A stretch of DNA of 24,884 bases, taken from positions 1 through 24,884 of the forward strand of contig PLFA01000059.1 of the NCBI GenBank assembly GCA_003136615.1, given 5' to 3'. The notes beneath the pieces were generated by a model. The model worked only from the letters and a program-made list of their open reading frames with translations, was not told the origin of the DNA and ran no database searches. The stretch comes from Caulobacteraceae bacterium. Its GTDB lineage: Bacteria; Pseudomonadota; Alphaproteobacteria; Caulobacterales; Caulobacteraceae. Position 1 is the stretch's first letter, and the number at the start of each line of letters is the position of its first letter. The position numbers were made by a program, and so were the translations under genes. Below, piece by piece: positions 6,323 through 14,028 of the stretch.

Positions 6323-7062
6323 GGGCGGTGGGCGAGGAGACCTGGGCGCGTTTCCGCGCGGTCGGGCGCCCCCTGGATCGCAAGACGCTCGAAGCCCTTT
6401 CCCCCCTCCTCATCCTGGCGCCTCACCCGGACGATGAGACCCTCGGATGCGGCGGCCTTATCGCCACCGCGAGTGAGCTCCGCCTTCGCCCCCGGGTCGC
6501 CTATCTGACCGATGGCGCCGCCTCGCACCCCGGCTCCCGGGCCTGGCCGCCTGACCGCCTCGCCGCCGAGCGTCACAATGAAGCGCTGGAAGCTCTCCGC
6601 GTCCTGGGCGTGCCCGCCGGCGACGTGATGTTCCTGGGATGGCCCGACGCCGCGCCCCATGAACCAGACGCGGCCGGTTTTGGTGCAACCGTGACGGCCC
6701 TTGCGGACGCCATGCGCCGCGCGCGCGTCCGGAGCCTCTGGGCGCCTTGGAGCGAAGAATCCCATGGCGATCACGTGGCCGCGGCCGGTCTGGCCGCGGC
6801 GGCCGCCCGGGCCACTGACGTCATTGTTATGAGCTATCTGGTCTGGGGCTGGCAGGATCCGAGACTGACCGGCGCTGTCCGGGCAGGGAAAATCTGGACG
6901 CTGGATTGTCCGCGCACAGTGCCGAGGCGCCGCCGAGCCCTATCCTGCCACCGCACACAGACAACGTCGTTAATCAATGACGCCAGCCAGGCGTTCCGCA
7001 TTCCCCCGCAACTGGCGGCGCTGACCGAACGGCCCGCGGAAGTGTTTCTCCAGACGGCTTGA
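6316..7062 (+). CDS. PIG-L (LmbE) family deacetylase
   Basis: A zinc-dependent N-deacetylase of the PIG-L/LmbE family, which removes acetyl groups from N-acetylglucosamine-type conjugates. The zinc site and catalytic Asp are seen in LAPHPDDETLGCGG near residues 34-48 and the third ligand in ESHGDHVAA near residue 154. At 248 residues it has the usual length. The GTG start at 6316 overlaps the preceding stop (6320-6322); a second GTG at 6328 is possible. The methyltransferase gene follows after 4 nt. Gene sets pairing an acyl-CoA dehydrogenase homologue, PIG-L and a NodS-like methyltransferase recur in proteobacteria and suggest a shared glycoconjugate or small-molecule pathway; its product is not known to me. 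Confidence 0.92.
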   Translation: MVRAVGEETWARFRAVGRPLDRKTLEALSPLLILAPHPDDETLGCGGLIATASELRLRPRVAYLTDGAASHPGSRAWPPDRLAAERHNEALEALRVLGVPAGDVMFLGWPDAAPHEPDAAGFGATVTALADAMRRARVRSLWAPWSEESHGDHVAAAGLAAAAARATDVIVMSYLVWGWQDPRLTGAVRAGKIWTLDCPRTVPRRRRALSCHRTQTTSLINDASQAFRIPPQLAALTERPAEVFLQTA

Positions 7063-7066
7063 AACC

Positions 7067-7669
7067 ATGAGACATAGCCAAAGCCTCGATGTTGCTTACT
7101 TCGACGGCCTCTACAGCGAGTCCCCCGACCCCTGGGGTTTTGCGCACAGTCCCTACGAGGACGGTAAATATTCTCACACCCTGGAGGCCCTTGGGTCCGA
7201 GCGGGCGAAACGCGCCCTCGAGGTGGGCTGCTCCATCGGCGTGCTGACCCGGCGACTGGCGGAGGCCTGCGATAGCCTCGTGGCCACGGATCTGGCGCGC
7301 GCCCCTCTTGAGGCGGCCCGCCAAAGGTGCGGGGATCTCGCCCATGTCACGTTTCGTCTGGTTGGCGCGGCCCCTGAGAGTTTCGTGGGAAGCTTCGACC
7401 TCATCGTTCTTTCCGAAGTGGTCTATTATTGGGATGACTCCGATCTGGCCCGCGTCGCGGCGGCCGTGGATCGCGCCCTTCTTCCCGGCGGCCGGATCCT
7501 GTTGGTCCATTGGCTGGGCGAGACAAATTACCCCAAATCCGCGGACGAGGCCGTGAAGGGACTCTGGTCTCTCCTGCCTTCCATGGAAGTTGAATTGGCG
7601 GAAAGACGCGAAAAGTATCGCCTGGATCTGTGGAGACGTGCCAAGAGCACAAGCTCCTTGCGGGCCTAG
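7067..7669 (+). CDS. NodS-like SAM-dependent methyltransferase
   Basis: A class I methyltransferase of 200 residues. The start YFDGLYSESPDPWGF and YEDGKYSHTLEAL are typical of the NodS group. Motif I is ALEVGCSIGVLTRRLA (about residues 45-60) with the acidic loop end LVATDLARAP; motif IV is FDLIVLSEVVYYW, and LLPGGRILLVHWLGE follows. NodS itself N-methylates a chitooligosaccharide after deacetylation by NodB, so coupling with the adjacent PIG-L deacetylase is chemically sensible: deacetylate an amino sugar, then methylate the free amine. That link is inference. The glycosyltransferase gene I would expect next in similar clusters is absent. Confidence 0.9.
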   Translation: MRHSQSLDVAYFDGLYSESPDPWGFAHSPYEDGKYSHTLEALGSERAKRALEVGCSIGVLTRRLAEACDSLVATDLARAPLEAARQRCGDLAHVTFRLVGAAPESFVGSFDLIVLSEVVYYWDDSDLARVAAAVDRALLPGGRILLVHWLGETNYPKSADEAVKGLWSLLPSMEVELAERREKYRLDLWRRAKSTSSLRA

Positions 7670-7672
7670 TCC

Positions 7673-7710
7673 AGGCGAACTCTTGACCAAGTCGCCTCAG
7701 ATCTGATTTT
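7673..7710 (+). terminator. Possible terminator after the methyltransferase gene
   Basis: AGGCGA (7673-7678) pairs with TCGCCT (7692-7697); with one bulged base the stem extends to 8 bp. TTTT follows at 7707-7710, about 9 nt after the stem, which is further than in a classical terminator. Its position just after the operon stop (7669) supports the call. Confidence 0.3.
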
Positions 7711-7773
7711 CGGTTTGAATTCAACATTAAGCGTGCGCCCGACGACACACTCAAACAACGCGGGACCAGGGCC

Positions 7774-7805
7774 TGCAACAAATTTGCAACGTTGGGGTGT
7801 GCAAC
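7774..7805 (+). repeat. Three TGCAAC direct repeats upstream of the response regulator
   Basis: TGCAAC occurs at 7774-7779, 7785-7790 and 7800-7805, with start-to-start distances of 11 and 15 bp. The first spacing is one helical turn, as expected for a protein binding one DNA face. The region 7711-7944 otherwise holds no gene. It could be an operator for the downstream response regulator. Confidence 0.45.
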
Positions 7806-7944
7806 CTGTCGGGCGCTAGGACGTTTCGCTACACCAGATGAGAAAAGTAGGGCTGAGAAGCCTGATCTCGGCGCCAAGAGCAACTTGGGGGGCAGAGTGA
7901 CTGGGGGCCAAGTCCGCCGACGCCGTGAAGACAAGGACCGGACT

Positions 7945-8328
7945 TTGAACGCCAATGAGACGCCAGCGCCCACCGAGAGAGGTCTCGTTATCCTTGTGGA
8001 GGATGATGCGATCGTTCGCATGATCTCCGCGGAATTGCTGCGCGACCTGCACTATCAGGTCGCGGAAGCCGGGAGCGGCGAAGAGGCCATGGTTGTCCTG
8101 GAGTCCGCGTCCGCCGATGTGTTGATCACGGATCTGAACCTGCCCGGTATGTCCGGCGATGATCTGGCGCGCGCGGCGCGGCGGGTCAGCCCCCAGATCC
8201 GCGTCATCTTCGCCTCGGGCGATGTCAGCAAGGCTCCCGTTGATCGGGCGGAACGCGCTTATCTTCTGCGCAAACCCTATGACGTGAAAGATCTCGCCAA
8301 GGCGATGGCGGCGGTAATCGCCTCCTAG
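7945..8328 (+). CDS. Single-domain response regulator (CheY-like)
   Basis: A stand-alone receiver domain of 127 residues with no output domain. Seen: the acidic pair in LVILVEDDAIVRM, phospho-acceptor Asp in DVLITDLNLPGMSGDDL, the Ser of VIFASGDVS and the Lys-Pro of YLLRKPYD. Such proteins relay or compete for phosphate in multistep pathways. The start chosen is TTG 7945, preceded by AAGGA at 7-nt spacing, because it begins just before the receiver fold; longer in-frame starts (GTG 7897 and further upstream) would add a sequence with no recognisable domain. The gene ends 6 bp from the end of the convergent hybrid kinase, an obvious candidate partner. Confidence 0.9.
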   Translation: MNANETPAPTERGLVILVEDDAIVRMISAELLRDLHYQVAEAGSGEEAMVVLESASADVLITDLNLPGMSGDDLARAARRVSPQIRVIFASGDVSKAPVDRAERAYLLRKPYDVKDLAKAMAAVIAS

Positions 8329-8334
8329 AACGCT

Positions 8335-11300
8335 CTACGCCCGCGCCCTGATGATTGCCGAGACCCGCTCGCTCAGGGTTCCCAGCGAGAAGGGCTTCGT
8401 CAGGATATGCATGCCGGGTTTCATGTCCTGCTCGCTGAGCGCGGTCTTTTCCGCATAGCCTGTGATGAAGAGGACCTTTAGGTCGGGCCGCGTCACGAGG
8501 GCGGCGTCGGCGAGTTGGCGGCCGTTCATCCCGCCGGGAAGACCGACGTCCGTGATTAAAAGATCCACCTTGATGTTGGATTGAAGGATTTTCAGACCCG
8601 CGGCCGCGTTTTCCACCTGCAGGATATCATAACCCAGTTCCGTCAGACTTTCGTGCAGGAGCATGCGCACACTGTCTTCGTCATCCACCACCAGCACGGT
8701 CTCGCCGGAGCCGGAGTGTGCTGCGCGCCGCTCAGGCGCCGGGTCCAGGATGCTGTCGTCTCCGTCGTAGCGCGGCAGGTACAGAGAGACTTTTGCGCCA
8801 TGTCCTGGCTCCGACATAATTCGCGCCTGACCCCCGGATTGACGGGCGAAACCATAGACCATGCTCAGACCCAGGCCGGTCCCCGCCCCGATGGGCTTGG
8901 TGGTGAAGAAGGGATCGAAGGCGCGCGCGATGATGTCCGCGGTCATGCCCGCGCCGGTATCAGAGACGTCCAGAGCCACATAATCCCCAGGCGGCAGGTC
9001 CAACGTCTTCGCTTCAGCCTCCGCTAGCTGGAGGTTGGAGGTCCCGATGATCAAGTCACCGCCCCCCGGCATGGCGTCCCTGGCGTTGATGCACAGGTTG
9101 AGCAAGGCATTCTCCAATTGATGGGGATCGGCGAGAACGCGCCACAGGTCAGGCGCGTCGGCCACCGTCACCGCCACCGCGGGCGTGACCGTGCGGCGGA
9201 CCAGTTCATCCATGCCGTAGATCAGCTTATTGATGTCGGTCGGTTTGGGGTCGAGAGTCTGCCTTCGGGAAAAAGCCAGCAGGCGGTGGGTCAGCGAGGC
9301 GGCGCGCTTGGCCGACGTCTGGGCGGTTTGCAGATAGCGATCCAGTTCCGTCAGCCTGCCCTGAGCCACCCTTGTCGAGAGCAGTTCAAGACTGCCGATG
9401 ATCCCAGTCAGCAGATTATTGAAATCATGGGCAAGGCCCCCGGTGAGTTGACCGACCGCCTCCATCTTCTGCGACTGCCTTAAACTCTCTTCGGCCTCCA
9501 GGAGCGCGGCCGTGCGCACGCGCACCTGCTCTTCCAGAGTGGCATTCAGCTGCGCCAAGGCTTCTTCCGAACTTTTCTGGTCCTGGATATCGGCGCTGGT
9601 GCCAATCCAGAAGGCAATTGCGCCGTCTGACCCGCGTATCGGCACGGCCCGGGTTATATGCCAACGATACATCCCGTCGTGGCGGCGAATGCGGTATTCG
9701 GTCTCATAGGGTTGCCCGGACGCGAGGGCCTCCTTGAACATCCTGCCCGCTCGCGCGACGTCCTCCGGGTGCACCGGGGCCCACCCGTCCGGCTTCATCT
9801 CCGCCTCGGCGATGCCGGAATACTCGCAGACTCGCGCGTTGAACCAGTCGATTTGTCCATCCGGAAGGGATGTCCAGACCATGCTGGGCATCGTCTGCGC
9901 AAAGGTTTCGAACTTCGCGGCGGTCTGAATAGCGGCGTCTTGGGCCTGCTTGCGCTCAGTGATATCGGAGACCGTGCCAAGTAGCCGGGTGACTGTGCCA
10001 TCGCGTCCGAATTGGGGCTTCGCCCGCACATGGAGCCAGCCGTGGCTACCGTCTGCGCGGACTATCCGGCATTCGACATCCCAATCCTTGCCCTGCTCCG
10101 ACGCAGCCAAGAATCCTGTTTCGATGAGCTCCCGGTAGGGCTCTGATACGTGTTCCTTGAACCTTTCGTAGCTCCAATCGCTCACAGGCTCGGGATAACC
10201 AAAAATTTCGTCGTGTCGGGCCGAGCGAATAGTGGTCCCCGCGACCGCGTCATATTCCCAAAAACCAAGCCCGGACGACTCTAGGGCCAGCCGTAGCCGC
10301 TCTTCGCTTTCGCGCAGTCGGTCCTCCGCGCGGCCACGCTCCGCCGTATCCCAGATGCGCGCGGCCACATCTTCGATCAGAGCTATGTCCTCAGGCGCCC
10401 AGCTATCGGGGCTAAGACGGGTCACATAGAAGCAGCCGATGAAGCGACCGTCACGCATGAGCGGGGCGGAGACACTGGCCCGCGTACCAAGTTCTTGCGC
10501 GATTCCACGGGCGCCCTCGTCCTCCCGCACCACGTCCTCGTACACCATGGTGCGCCCCTCCCGCATGGCCTGCGCGTATCGCGCGCCGAAGGACGCAAAG
10601 GGAAAAAGCCCGTTTACCGGGGGCGCGCCATCCGTATAGCCATTGATGACGAGCATCGTCTCGCCGTCCGCCTGAAGTTCGCCGTAGCCGATACGCGCCG
10701 CGCCGATATGGCGGCCGAGCAGGGTCGCCGCCACCGCCAGAATGTCGCTGGTCTTGCTTACATTGCGTAAGGCGTCCTGAAGTCGAAAGAGGAAGTCTTG
10801 CCGCGCCTCAGCCCTGCGGCGTTCGGTGACGTCCACGACGACGCCAACGGCTGCGAGGATCTCTCCTGCCTCGCTGAGGATAGGACCGGCGTCGACTTCC
10901 AGATCGATCACCGTCCCGTCAGGCCGTATGAAAATCATGGGCTCCGCCCGTACGGTCTCGCCCGTCACGAGAGCGCGCCGGCTGGGATATTCCGCCAGAT
11001 CGTAGGCAGAGCCGTCCTCATGCACGGCCCAGCCCCGCCGCGCGGCCTTGGCAGCGTCCATATCGGGGCCCAGTTCGCCCAAGACGCGTTCCGACTGCCG
11101 GCTCTTGAACGTCGTGCGCCCATCCGGCGGTTCCACAATGTACATCGCGACGGGGATCTGCTCGAGCACTGCGCGGAGTCGCCCTTCGCTATCGCGCACC
11201 GCCGCTTGAGCGCGATGAAGCTCGCCGATGTCGTGCCACGCCATCACCGCGCCGCTGACCTGGCCGTCCGCGTCCCGGATCGGCCCTGAATTACAAAGGA

Positions 11301-12012
11301 CGGTCAAGAACTCGCCGTCAGGAAGCTTCACCAGCAAGGTCTCGTTGAGGGTGACCTTGCCCGTGCGCGTGGCGCGGGCCAACGGCCGCTCAGCGGGCGC
11401 CAGGGGGACGTCACTACCCGGCCGGTAGACCTTCCAGACCGCCGTCTGCTCCAAGGCGCTGTGTCCAAGGAGTTCGTCCGCGTTGCGACCGACCAACGCC
11501 CTGCCCCGCGCACTCATGCGCTCGACGTGGACCTCCGGTCCATAAGAAATGCTGATCCCGTCGGGGATATATTCCAGCAGCGCATCCAGCGTGTTCTGGG
11601 CGGACTGGGCTTTCGCCTTAGCGACCTCATGGTGCGTCACGTCAACCGCGGAAATCAGCACCCCCGCGGCGTTGTCGAGAGGCGCGTAGGACACATCCCA
11701 CCATATCGGCTCGCCTGGCTCACCACCCGCGATGGCGCGGGCGTGCGTGGGAGCCTCGGCGGCGAGCAGGCGCGGATCGACAAATACAAACGCGGCGGAG
11801 GCAAACTCGCCCACCAATGCCCCCGCGGGGCTTCGGGCTGCCCGATGGGCCGCCGCATTCGCATAGACAATCCGAAAATCAGGCGCTTCGGCGACCACCG
11901 TAACAACCGGCGAAGACTCAACGATCTGGCGGAGCAGATGGGTCGATGGGTCACTTTCGGCTCGTCCGAAGATGGCTTCGCCCAAACCCGTTGCAGCGGC
12001 CTCAGCGCTCAT
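8335..12012 (-). CDS. Multi-sensor hybrid histidine kinase (5 PAS, GAF, HisKA, HATPase, REC)
   Basis: A 1225-residue cytoplasmic sensor kinase with no predicted membrane helix. Domains in order: PAS about 24-130, PAS 135-265, PAS 270-395, GAF 404-562 (FLFRLQDALRNVSKTSDIL onward), PAS 567-687 with the PAC-type DWDVECRIVRADGSHGWL, PAS 694-817, a coiled coil (LNATLEEQVRVRTAALLEAEESL) and HisKA with the phospho-His in GLAHDFNN near 861. The HATPase at about 960-1080 has N-box ALLNLCINARDAM, DTGAGM and GTGLGLSMVYGF. The receiver at about 1105-1222 has VDDEDS and phospho-Asp in LLITDVGLP near 1154, with Lys in LTKPFS. It resembles CckA-like kinases in its catalytic part. No LOV Cys motif or phytochrome Cys was found, so ligands are unknown. 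Confidence 0.95.
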   Translation of the reverse strand: MSAEAAATGLGEAIFGRAESDPSTHLLRQIVESSPVVTVVAEAPDFRIVYANAAAHRAARSPAGALVGEFASAAFVFVDPRLLAAEAPTHARAIAGGEPGEPIWWDVSYAPLDNAAGVLISAVDVTHHEVAKAKAQSAQNTLDALLEYIPDGISISYGPEVHVERMSARGRALVGRNADELLGHSALEQTAVWKVYRPGSDVPLAPAERPLARATRTGKVTLNETLLVKLPDGEFLTVLCNSGPIRDADGQVSGAVMAWHDIGELHRAQAAVRDSEGRLRAVLEQIPVAMYIVEPPDGRTTFKSRQSERVLGELGPDMDAAKAARRGWAVHEDGSAYDLAEYPSRRALVTGETVRAEPMIFIRPDGTVIDLEVDAGPILSEAGEILAAVGVVVDVTERRRAEARQDFLFRLQDALRNVSKTSDILAVAATLLGRHIGAARIGYGELQADGETMLVINGYTDGAPPVNGLFPFASFGARYAQAMREGRTMVYEDVVREDEGARGIAQELGTRASVSAPLMRDGRFIGCFYVTRLSPDSWAPEDIALIEDVAARIWDTAERGRAEDRLRESEERLRLALESSGLGFWEYDAVAGTTIRSARHDEIFGYPEPVSDWSYERFKEHVSEPYRELIETGFLAASEQGKDWDVECRIVRADGSHGWLHVRAKPQFGRDGTVTRLLGTVSDITERKQAQDAAIQTAAKFETFAQTMPSMVWTSLPDGQIDWFNARVCEYSGIAEAEMKPDGWAPVHPEDVARAGRMFKEALASGQPYETEYRIRRHDGMYRWHITRAVPIRGSDGAIAFWIGTSADIQDQKSSEEALAQLNATLEEQVRVRTAALLEAEESLRQSQKMEAVGQLTGGLAHDFNNLLTGIIGSLELLSTRVAQGRLTELDRYLQTAQTSAKRAASLTHRLLAFSRRQTLDPKPTDINKLIYGMDELVRRTVTPAVAVTVADAPDLWRVLADPHQLENALLNLCINARDAMPGGGDLIIGTSNLQLAEAEAKTLDLPPGDYVALDVSDTGAGMTADIIARAFDPFFTTKPIGAGTGLGLSMVYGFARQSGGQARIMSEPGHGAKVSLYLPRYDGDDSILDPAPERRAAHSGSGETVLVVDDEDSVRMLLHESLTELGYDILQVENAAAGLKILQSNIKVDLLITDVGLPGGMNGRQLADAALVTRPDLKVLFITGYAEKTALSEQDMKPGMHILTKPFSLGTLSERVSAIIRARA

Positions 12013-12066
12013 GTCGAGGATTTAACACGCGCCATGCGGACGACCCTAAAAATCGAGCTAGGCTAT

Positions 12067-12091
12067 AACCCACAATCAGGGCGCCCGTTCC
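12067..12091 (-). promoter_or_regulatory. Weak candidate EcfG-type stress promoter for the hybrid kinase
   Basis: The minus strand has GGAAC (12091-12087), 16 bp, then GGTT (12070-12067). The alphaproteobacterial general-stress sigma factor EcfG prefers GGAAC-N16/17-CGTT, so the -10 has one mismatch. It lies 55 nt upstream of the kinase start in the 12013-12173 gap, which otherwise holds nothing recognisable. Confidence 0.25.
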
Positions 12092-12173
12092 GCTAAGGTC
12101 CAAAAAGCTCGGTTGGGCTATCGTAGAGTCCCGCAGGGGCCGAATATGCGGCTAGCGCCCGGCCACGATCCAC

Positions 12174-12905
12174 TTAAGCGGAGCCGATGACCGCCCCTCG
12201 CGCGAACCCGGCACGGCCCAGTTCAAGCAGCTCGGGCAAGCTCAAGCGCGGGATGTCAGCGCTCAAGCTTGTGACAATCCGGCCATAGGCCTCCTTATGG
12301 TGAACCTTGAGATAGGCGCTGAGGTGATCGGCCTCGTTGCTTTGACCCTTGCCGTGACCAATGATCACGATCTCGCCGCCCGGTGTAACGGCCGCTGCGA
12401 TATCGTCAAAGAACCGCGTATCTTCAGGGTAGGTCTCGTCGCGATCCGCGTCGCGGAGCTTCGGCTCGATATGATGGAGCAGGTGTTTGGGATCATGCGG
12501 CGTGATCCCGTGCCGGTCATCGTCGGCGAGATCGATCCGGAAGATCCTCGCGCCCGCATGGTCGATAACAATGACGAGCCGGGGCGCTTCGGGCGCGGCT
12601 CCGTCCTGCGCCATCTCGCCCTTCGGCGCCGCCGCCGCGTCCGGCGACCATCCGGCGCGGGTGAGAAAGTGCCTCATCTCCATGACCTCCGGCCCCGTGA
12701 GATCCTTGTTATGGGGCCGTCTCATGGGCAGGCGCTCTTCGCCCACGCTGAGCATGAACTCCCCATTATGCCGCTCATCGGCGCTTCCGATGGCGTTGAT
12801 CAGCAAGACGACCTCGCGCCAGGCGAGCCCGTGGGAGAGGGGATGGCGAAAAATGGCGTCCAGAGTCCGCCGGTCAGAACCCGTCGCCTGAGAATTCAGA
12901 GTCAT
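12174..12905 (-). CDS. HicA-like domain fused to a bacterial eRF1-like domain
   Basis: A 243-residue protein with two parts. The N-terminal region (LDAIFRHPLSHGLAWREVVLLINAIG through LPMRRPHNKDLTGPEVMEMRHFLTRAGW) resembles the double-stranded-RNA-binding HicA mRNA-interferase fold, with His in the RRPHNKDL segment where HicA has its catalytic His. After a short linker, RLVIVIDHAGARIFRID to VIIGHGKGQSNEADHLSAYL and the C-terminal helices resemble the archaeo-eukaryotic release-factor (eRF1/Host) domains found in bacteria. No HicB antitoxin is adjacent. ATG 12905 is preferred; a TTG at 12920 overlaps the preceding gene's stop. It is the third gene after the PRC-barrel and SHOCT genes. Both domain calls are by eye. 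Confidence 0.7.
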   Translation of the reverse strand: MTLNSQATGSDRRTLDAIFRHPLSHGLAWREVVLLINAIGSADERHNGEFMLSVGEERLPMRRPHNKDLTGPEVMEMRHFLTRAGWSPDAAAAPKGEMAQDGAAPEAPRLVIVIDHAGARIFRIDLADDDRHGITPHDPKHLLHHIEPKLRDADRDETYPEDTRFFDDIAAAVTPGGEIVIIGHGKGQSNEADHLSAYLKVHHKEAYGRIVTSLSADIPRLSLPELLELGRAGFARGAVIGSA

Positions 12906-12916
12906 GGGCTTGGCTT

Positions 12917-13150
12917 TCAATCGCGCGCGATGTCAGCCTTGAGCTGCACGTATTCCTCGCGCGTCAACTCGCCCCGGGCATAGCGCTCGTCGAGTATATC
13001 CCGGGCGCCGGTCCCGCGCATCAGGCCGTAACGCCTGTGGGCGCTATAGGTGTAGCCCCAGTTCCCGATGCCTGAGAACAGCAAGAGGATGAAACCGAAC
13101 CACAGAATCCAGCCCCAGCCAAAGAACCAGTCATTCCAATAGGTGTGCAT
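12917..13150 (-). CDS. Small SHOCT-domain membrane protein
   Basis: A 77-residue protein. The aromatic N-terminus runs into one transmembrane helix (FGWGWILWFGFILLLFSGIG, about 9-29), followed by a basic stretch and the C-terminal SHOCT motif ARDILDERYARGELTREEYV (about 49-68). SHOCT is a short helical oligomerisation motif common at the C-terminus of small bacterial membrane proteins; function is otherwise unknown. It lies 15 nt after the PRC-barrel gene, and its stop touches the start region of the HicA/eRF1-like gene, so the three form one operon. Confidence 0.88.
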   Translation of the reverse strand: MHTYWNDWFFGWGWILWFGFILLLFSGIGNWGYTYSAHRRYGLMRGTGARDILDERYARGELTREEYVQLKADIARD

Positions 13151-13165
13151 GTCGTGGGTCCTCTT

Positions 13166-13939
13166 TTAGACGGGTTCGGTAACCGGACGGCCGTCATAGT
13201 ATCCGTGGTATTTGTATTCATAGGCGCGATCGATAGCTCCCGAGCCGTCATAGGCTGGGCTGTTCTTCACCCGATCACGGCCCACATTGAGATGTATCGT
13301 GCGGCTCGACCAATCCACATCCGTGATCGACCGCGGGGAGATCAGCACCTTCTTGCCCGGCCACCAGTTCTGGGTGTCGACCACCAGATAGTGGACGCTC
13401 CAGTCGCCGTCCTCGACGAGGAAATCCGTCACATGGCCGATCTCGCCGTCGCGGGCGTGGATGTGATAGCCCGTGACCTCGCGGCTGCTGCGCAGATGCT
13501 GATCGCCATGCGCGCGCTCAGCCACGTCCCGCTCGCCATGCGACGAGCCAAGGCCCCCGCCGATGGGCCCCGACAGCGGCACGGCATAGCCATAGCCGCC
13601 CATATAGAACCCCGTCGACCAATAGGGGCTCCAGCCGTAATAGTCATAGAGGTCGGTCTCCATCATCCGCGAGACCGGCTTGTCAGTGTCCGTGCTGGGG
13701 CTGTCCTTAACCTGCTGCTTGGTCAGCCTGGCCGAGAATTGCCGGGCTATATGGCTGGAATGGCCGAGCGCCGTTGGCGGCAGCAGGACCTTTCGGCCAA
13801 GTAGGAACGTGCCCGCGTCCACCACGAACCAGCGCACCAACCATGTGGCGTCATCGAACAGGAAATCGGAGATCGTGCCGATCGGGCCATCCGTGGCGCC
13901 GATGGCGTAACCCTCGATCTCCGATGAGTGTCTCAGCAT
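13166..13939 (-). CDS. Protein with two PRC-barrel domains
   Basis: A 257-residue soluble protein with two PRC-barrel-like repeats. The first is LRHSSEIEGYAIGATDGPIG followed by DFLFDDATWLVRWFVVDAG, ending with KVLLPPTAL. The second is LRSSREVTGYHIHARDGEIG with DFLVEDGDWSVHYLVVDTQNWWPGKKVLISPRS near the C-terminus. A Gly/Tyr-rich linker joins them. The PRC-barrel was first described in the H subunit of photosynthetic reaction centres and in RimM, but this is a cytoplasmic two-barrel stress-type protein, not PuhA, since there is no membrane helix. The start at 13939 follows CGGAAG with good spacing; an upstream in-frame start would add 21 residues without family resemblance. It heads the operon with the SHOCT gene. 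Confidence 0.88.
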   Translation of the reverse strand: MLRHSSEIEGYAIGATDGPIGTISDFLFDDATWLVRWFVVDAGTFLLGRKVLLPPTALGHSSHIARQFSARLTKQQVKDSPSTDTDKPVSRMMETDLYDYYGWSPYWSTGFYMGGYGYAVPLSGPIGGGLGSSHGERDVAERAHGDQHLRSSREVTGYHIHARDGEIGHVTDFLVEDGDWSVHYLVVDTQNWWPGKKVLISPRSITDVDWSSRTIHLNVGRDRVKNSPAYDGSGAIDRAYEYKYHGYYDGRPVTEPV

Positions 13940-14013
13940 GACAAAGCTTCCGTGATTTTTAGGGAGGAATCCAAGCGGAACCCTAACGCGGCGCGGCGCC
14001 ACACTGACAGGGC

Positions 14014-14028
14014 CGGAATCTACTTACG
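14014..14028 (+). repeat. 15-bp direct repeat, left copy
   Basis: CGGAATCTACTTACG, identical to 16585-16599. This copy overlaps the stop codon of the alcohol dehydrogenase gene, so together the two copies bracket the nnr-adh pair exactly. Confidence 0.85.

Noticed and set aside
7752..7794. EcfG-like promoter before the response regulator (GGGCC-N16-CGTT)
   Set aside because: The -35 matches only three of five bases of GGAAC; too weak to list.
12174..12905. HicA toxin of a HicAB toxin-antitoxin pair
   Set aside because: No HicB-like gene on either side and a large extra C-terminal domain; a domain fusion is the better reading.
13166..13939. PRC-barrel protein as the reaction-centre H subunit (PuhA)
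   Set aside because: It has two PRC-like repeats, no N-terminal membrane helix and an operon context unrelated to puhA.
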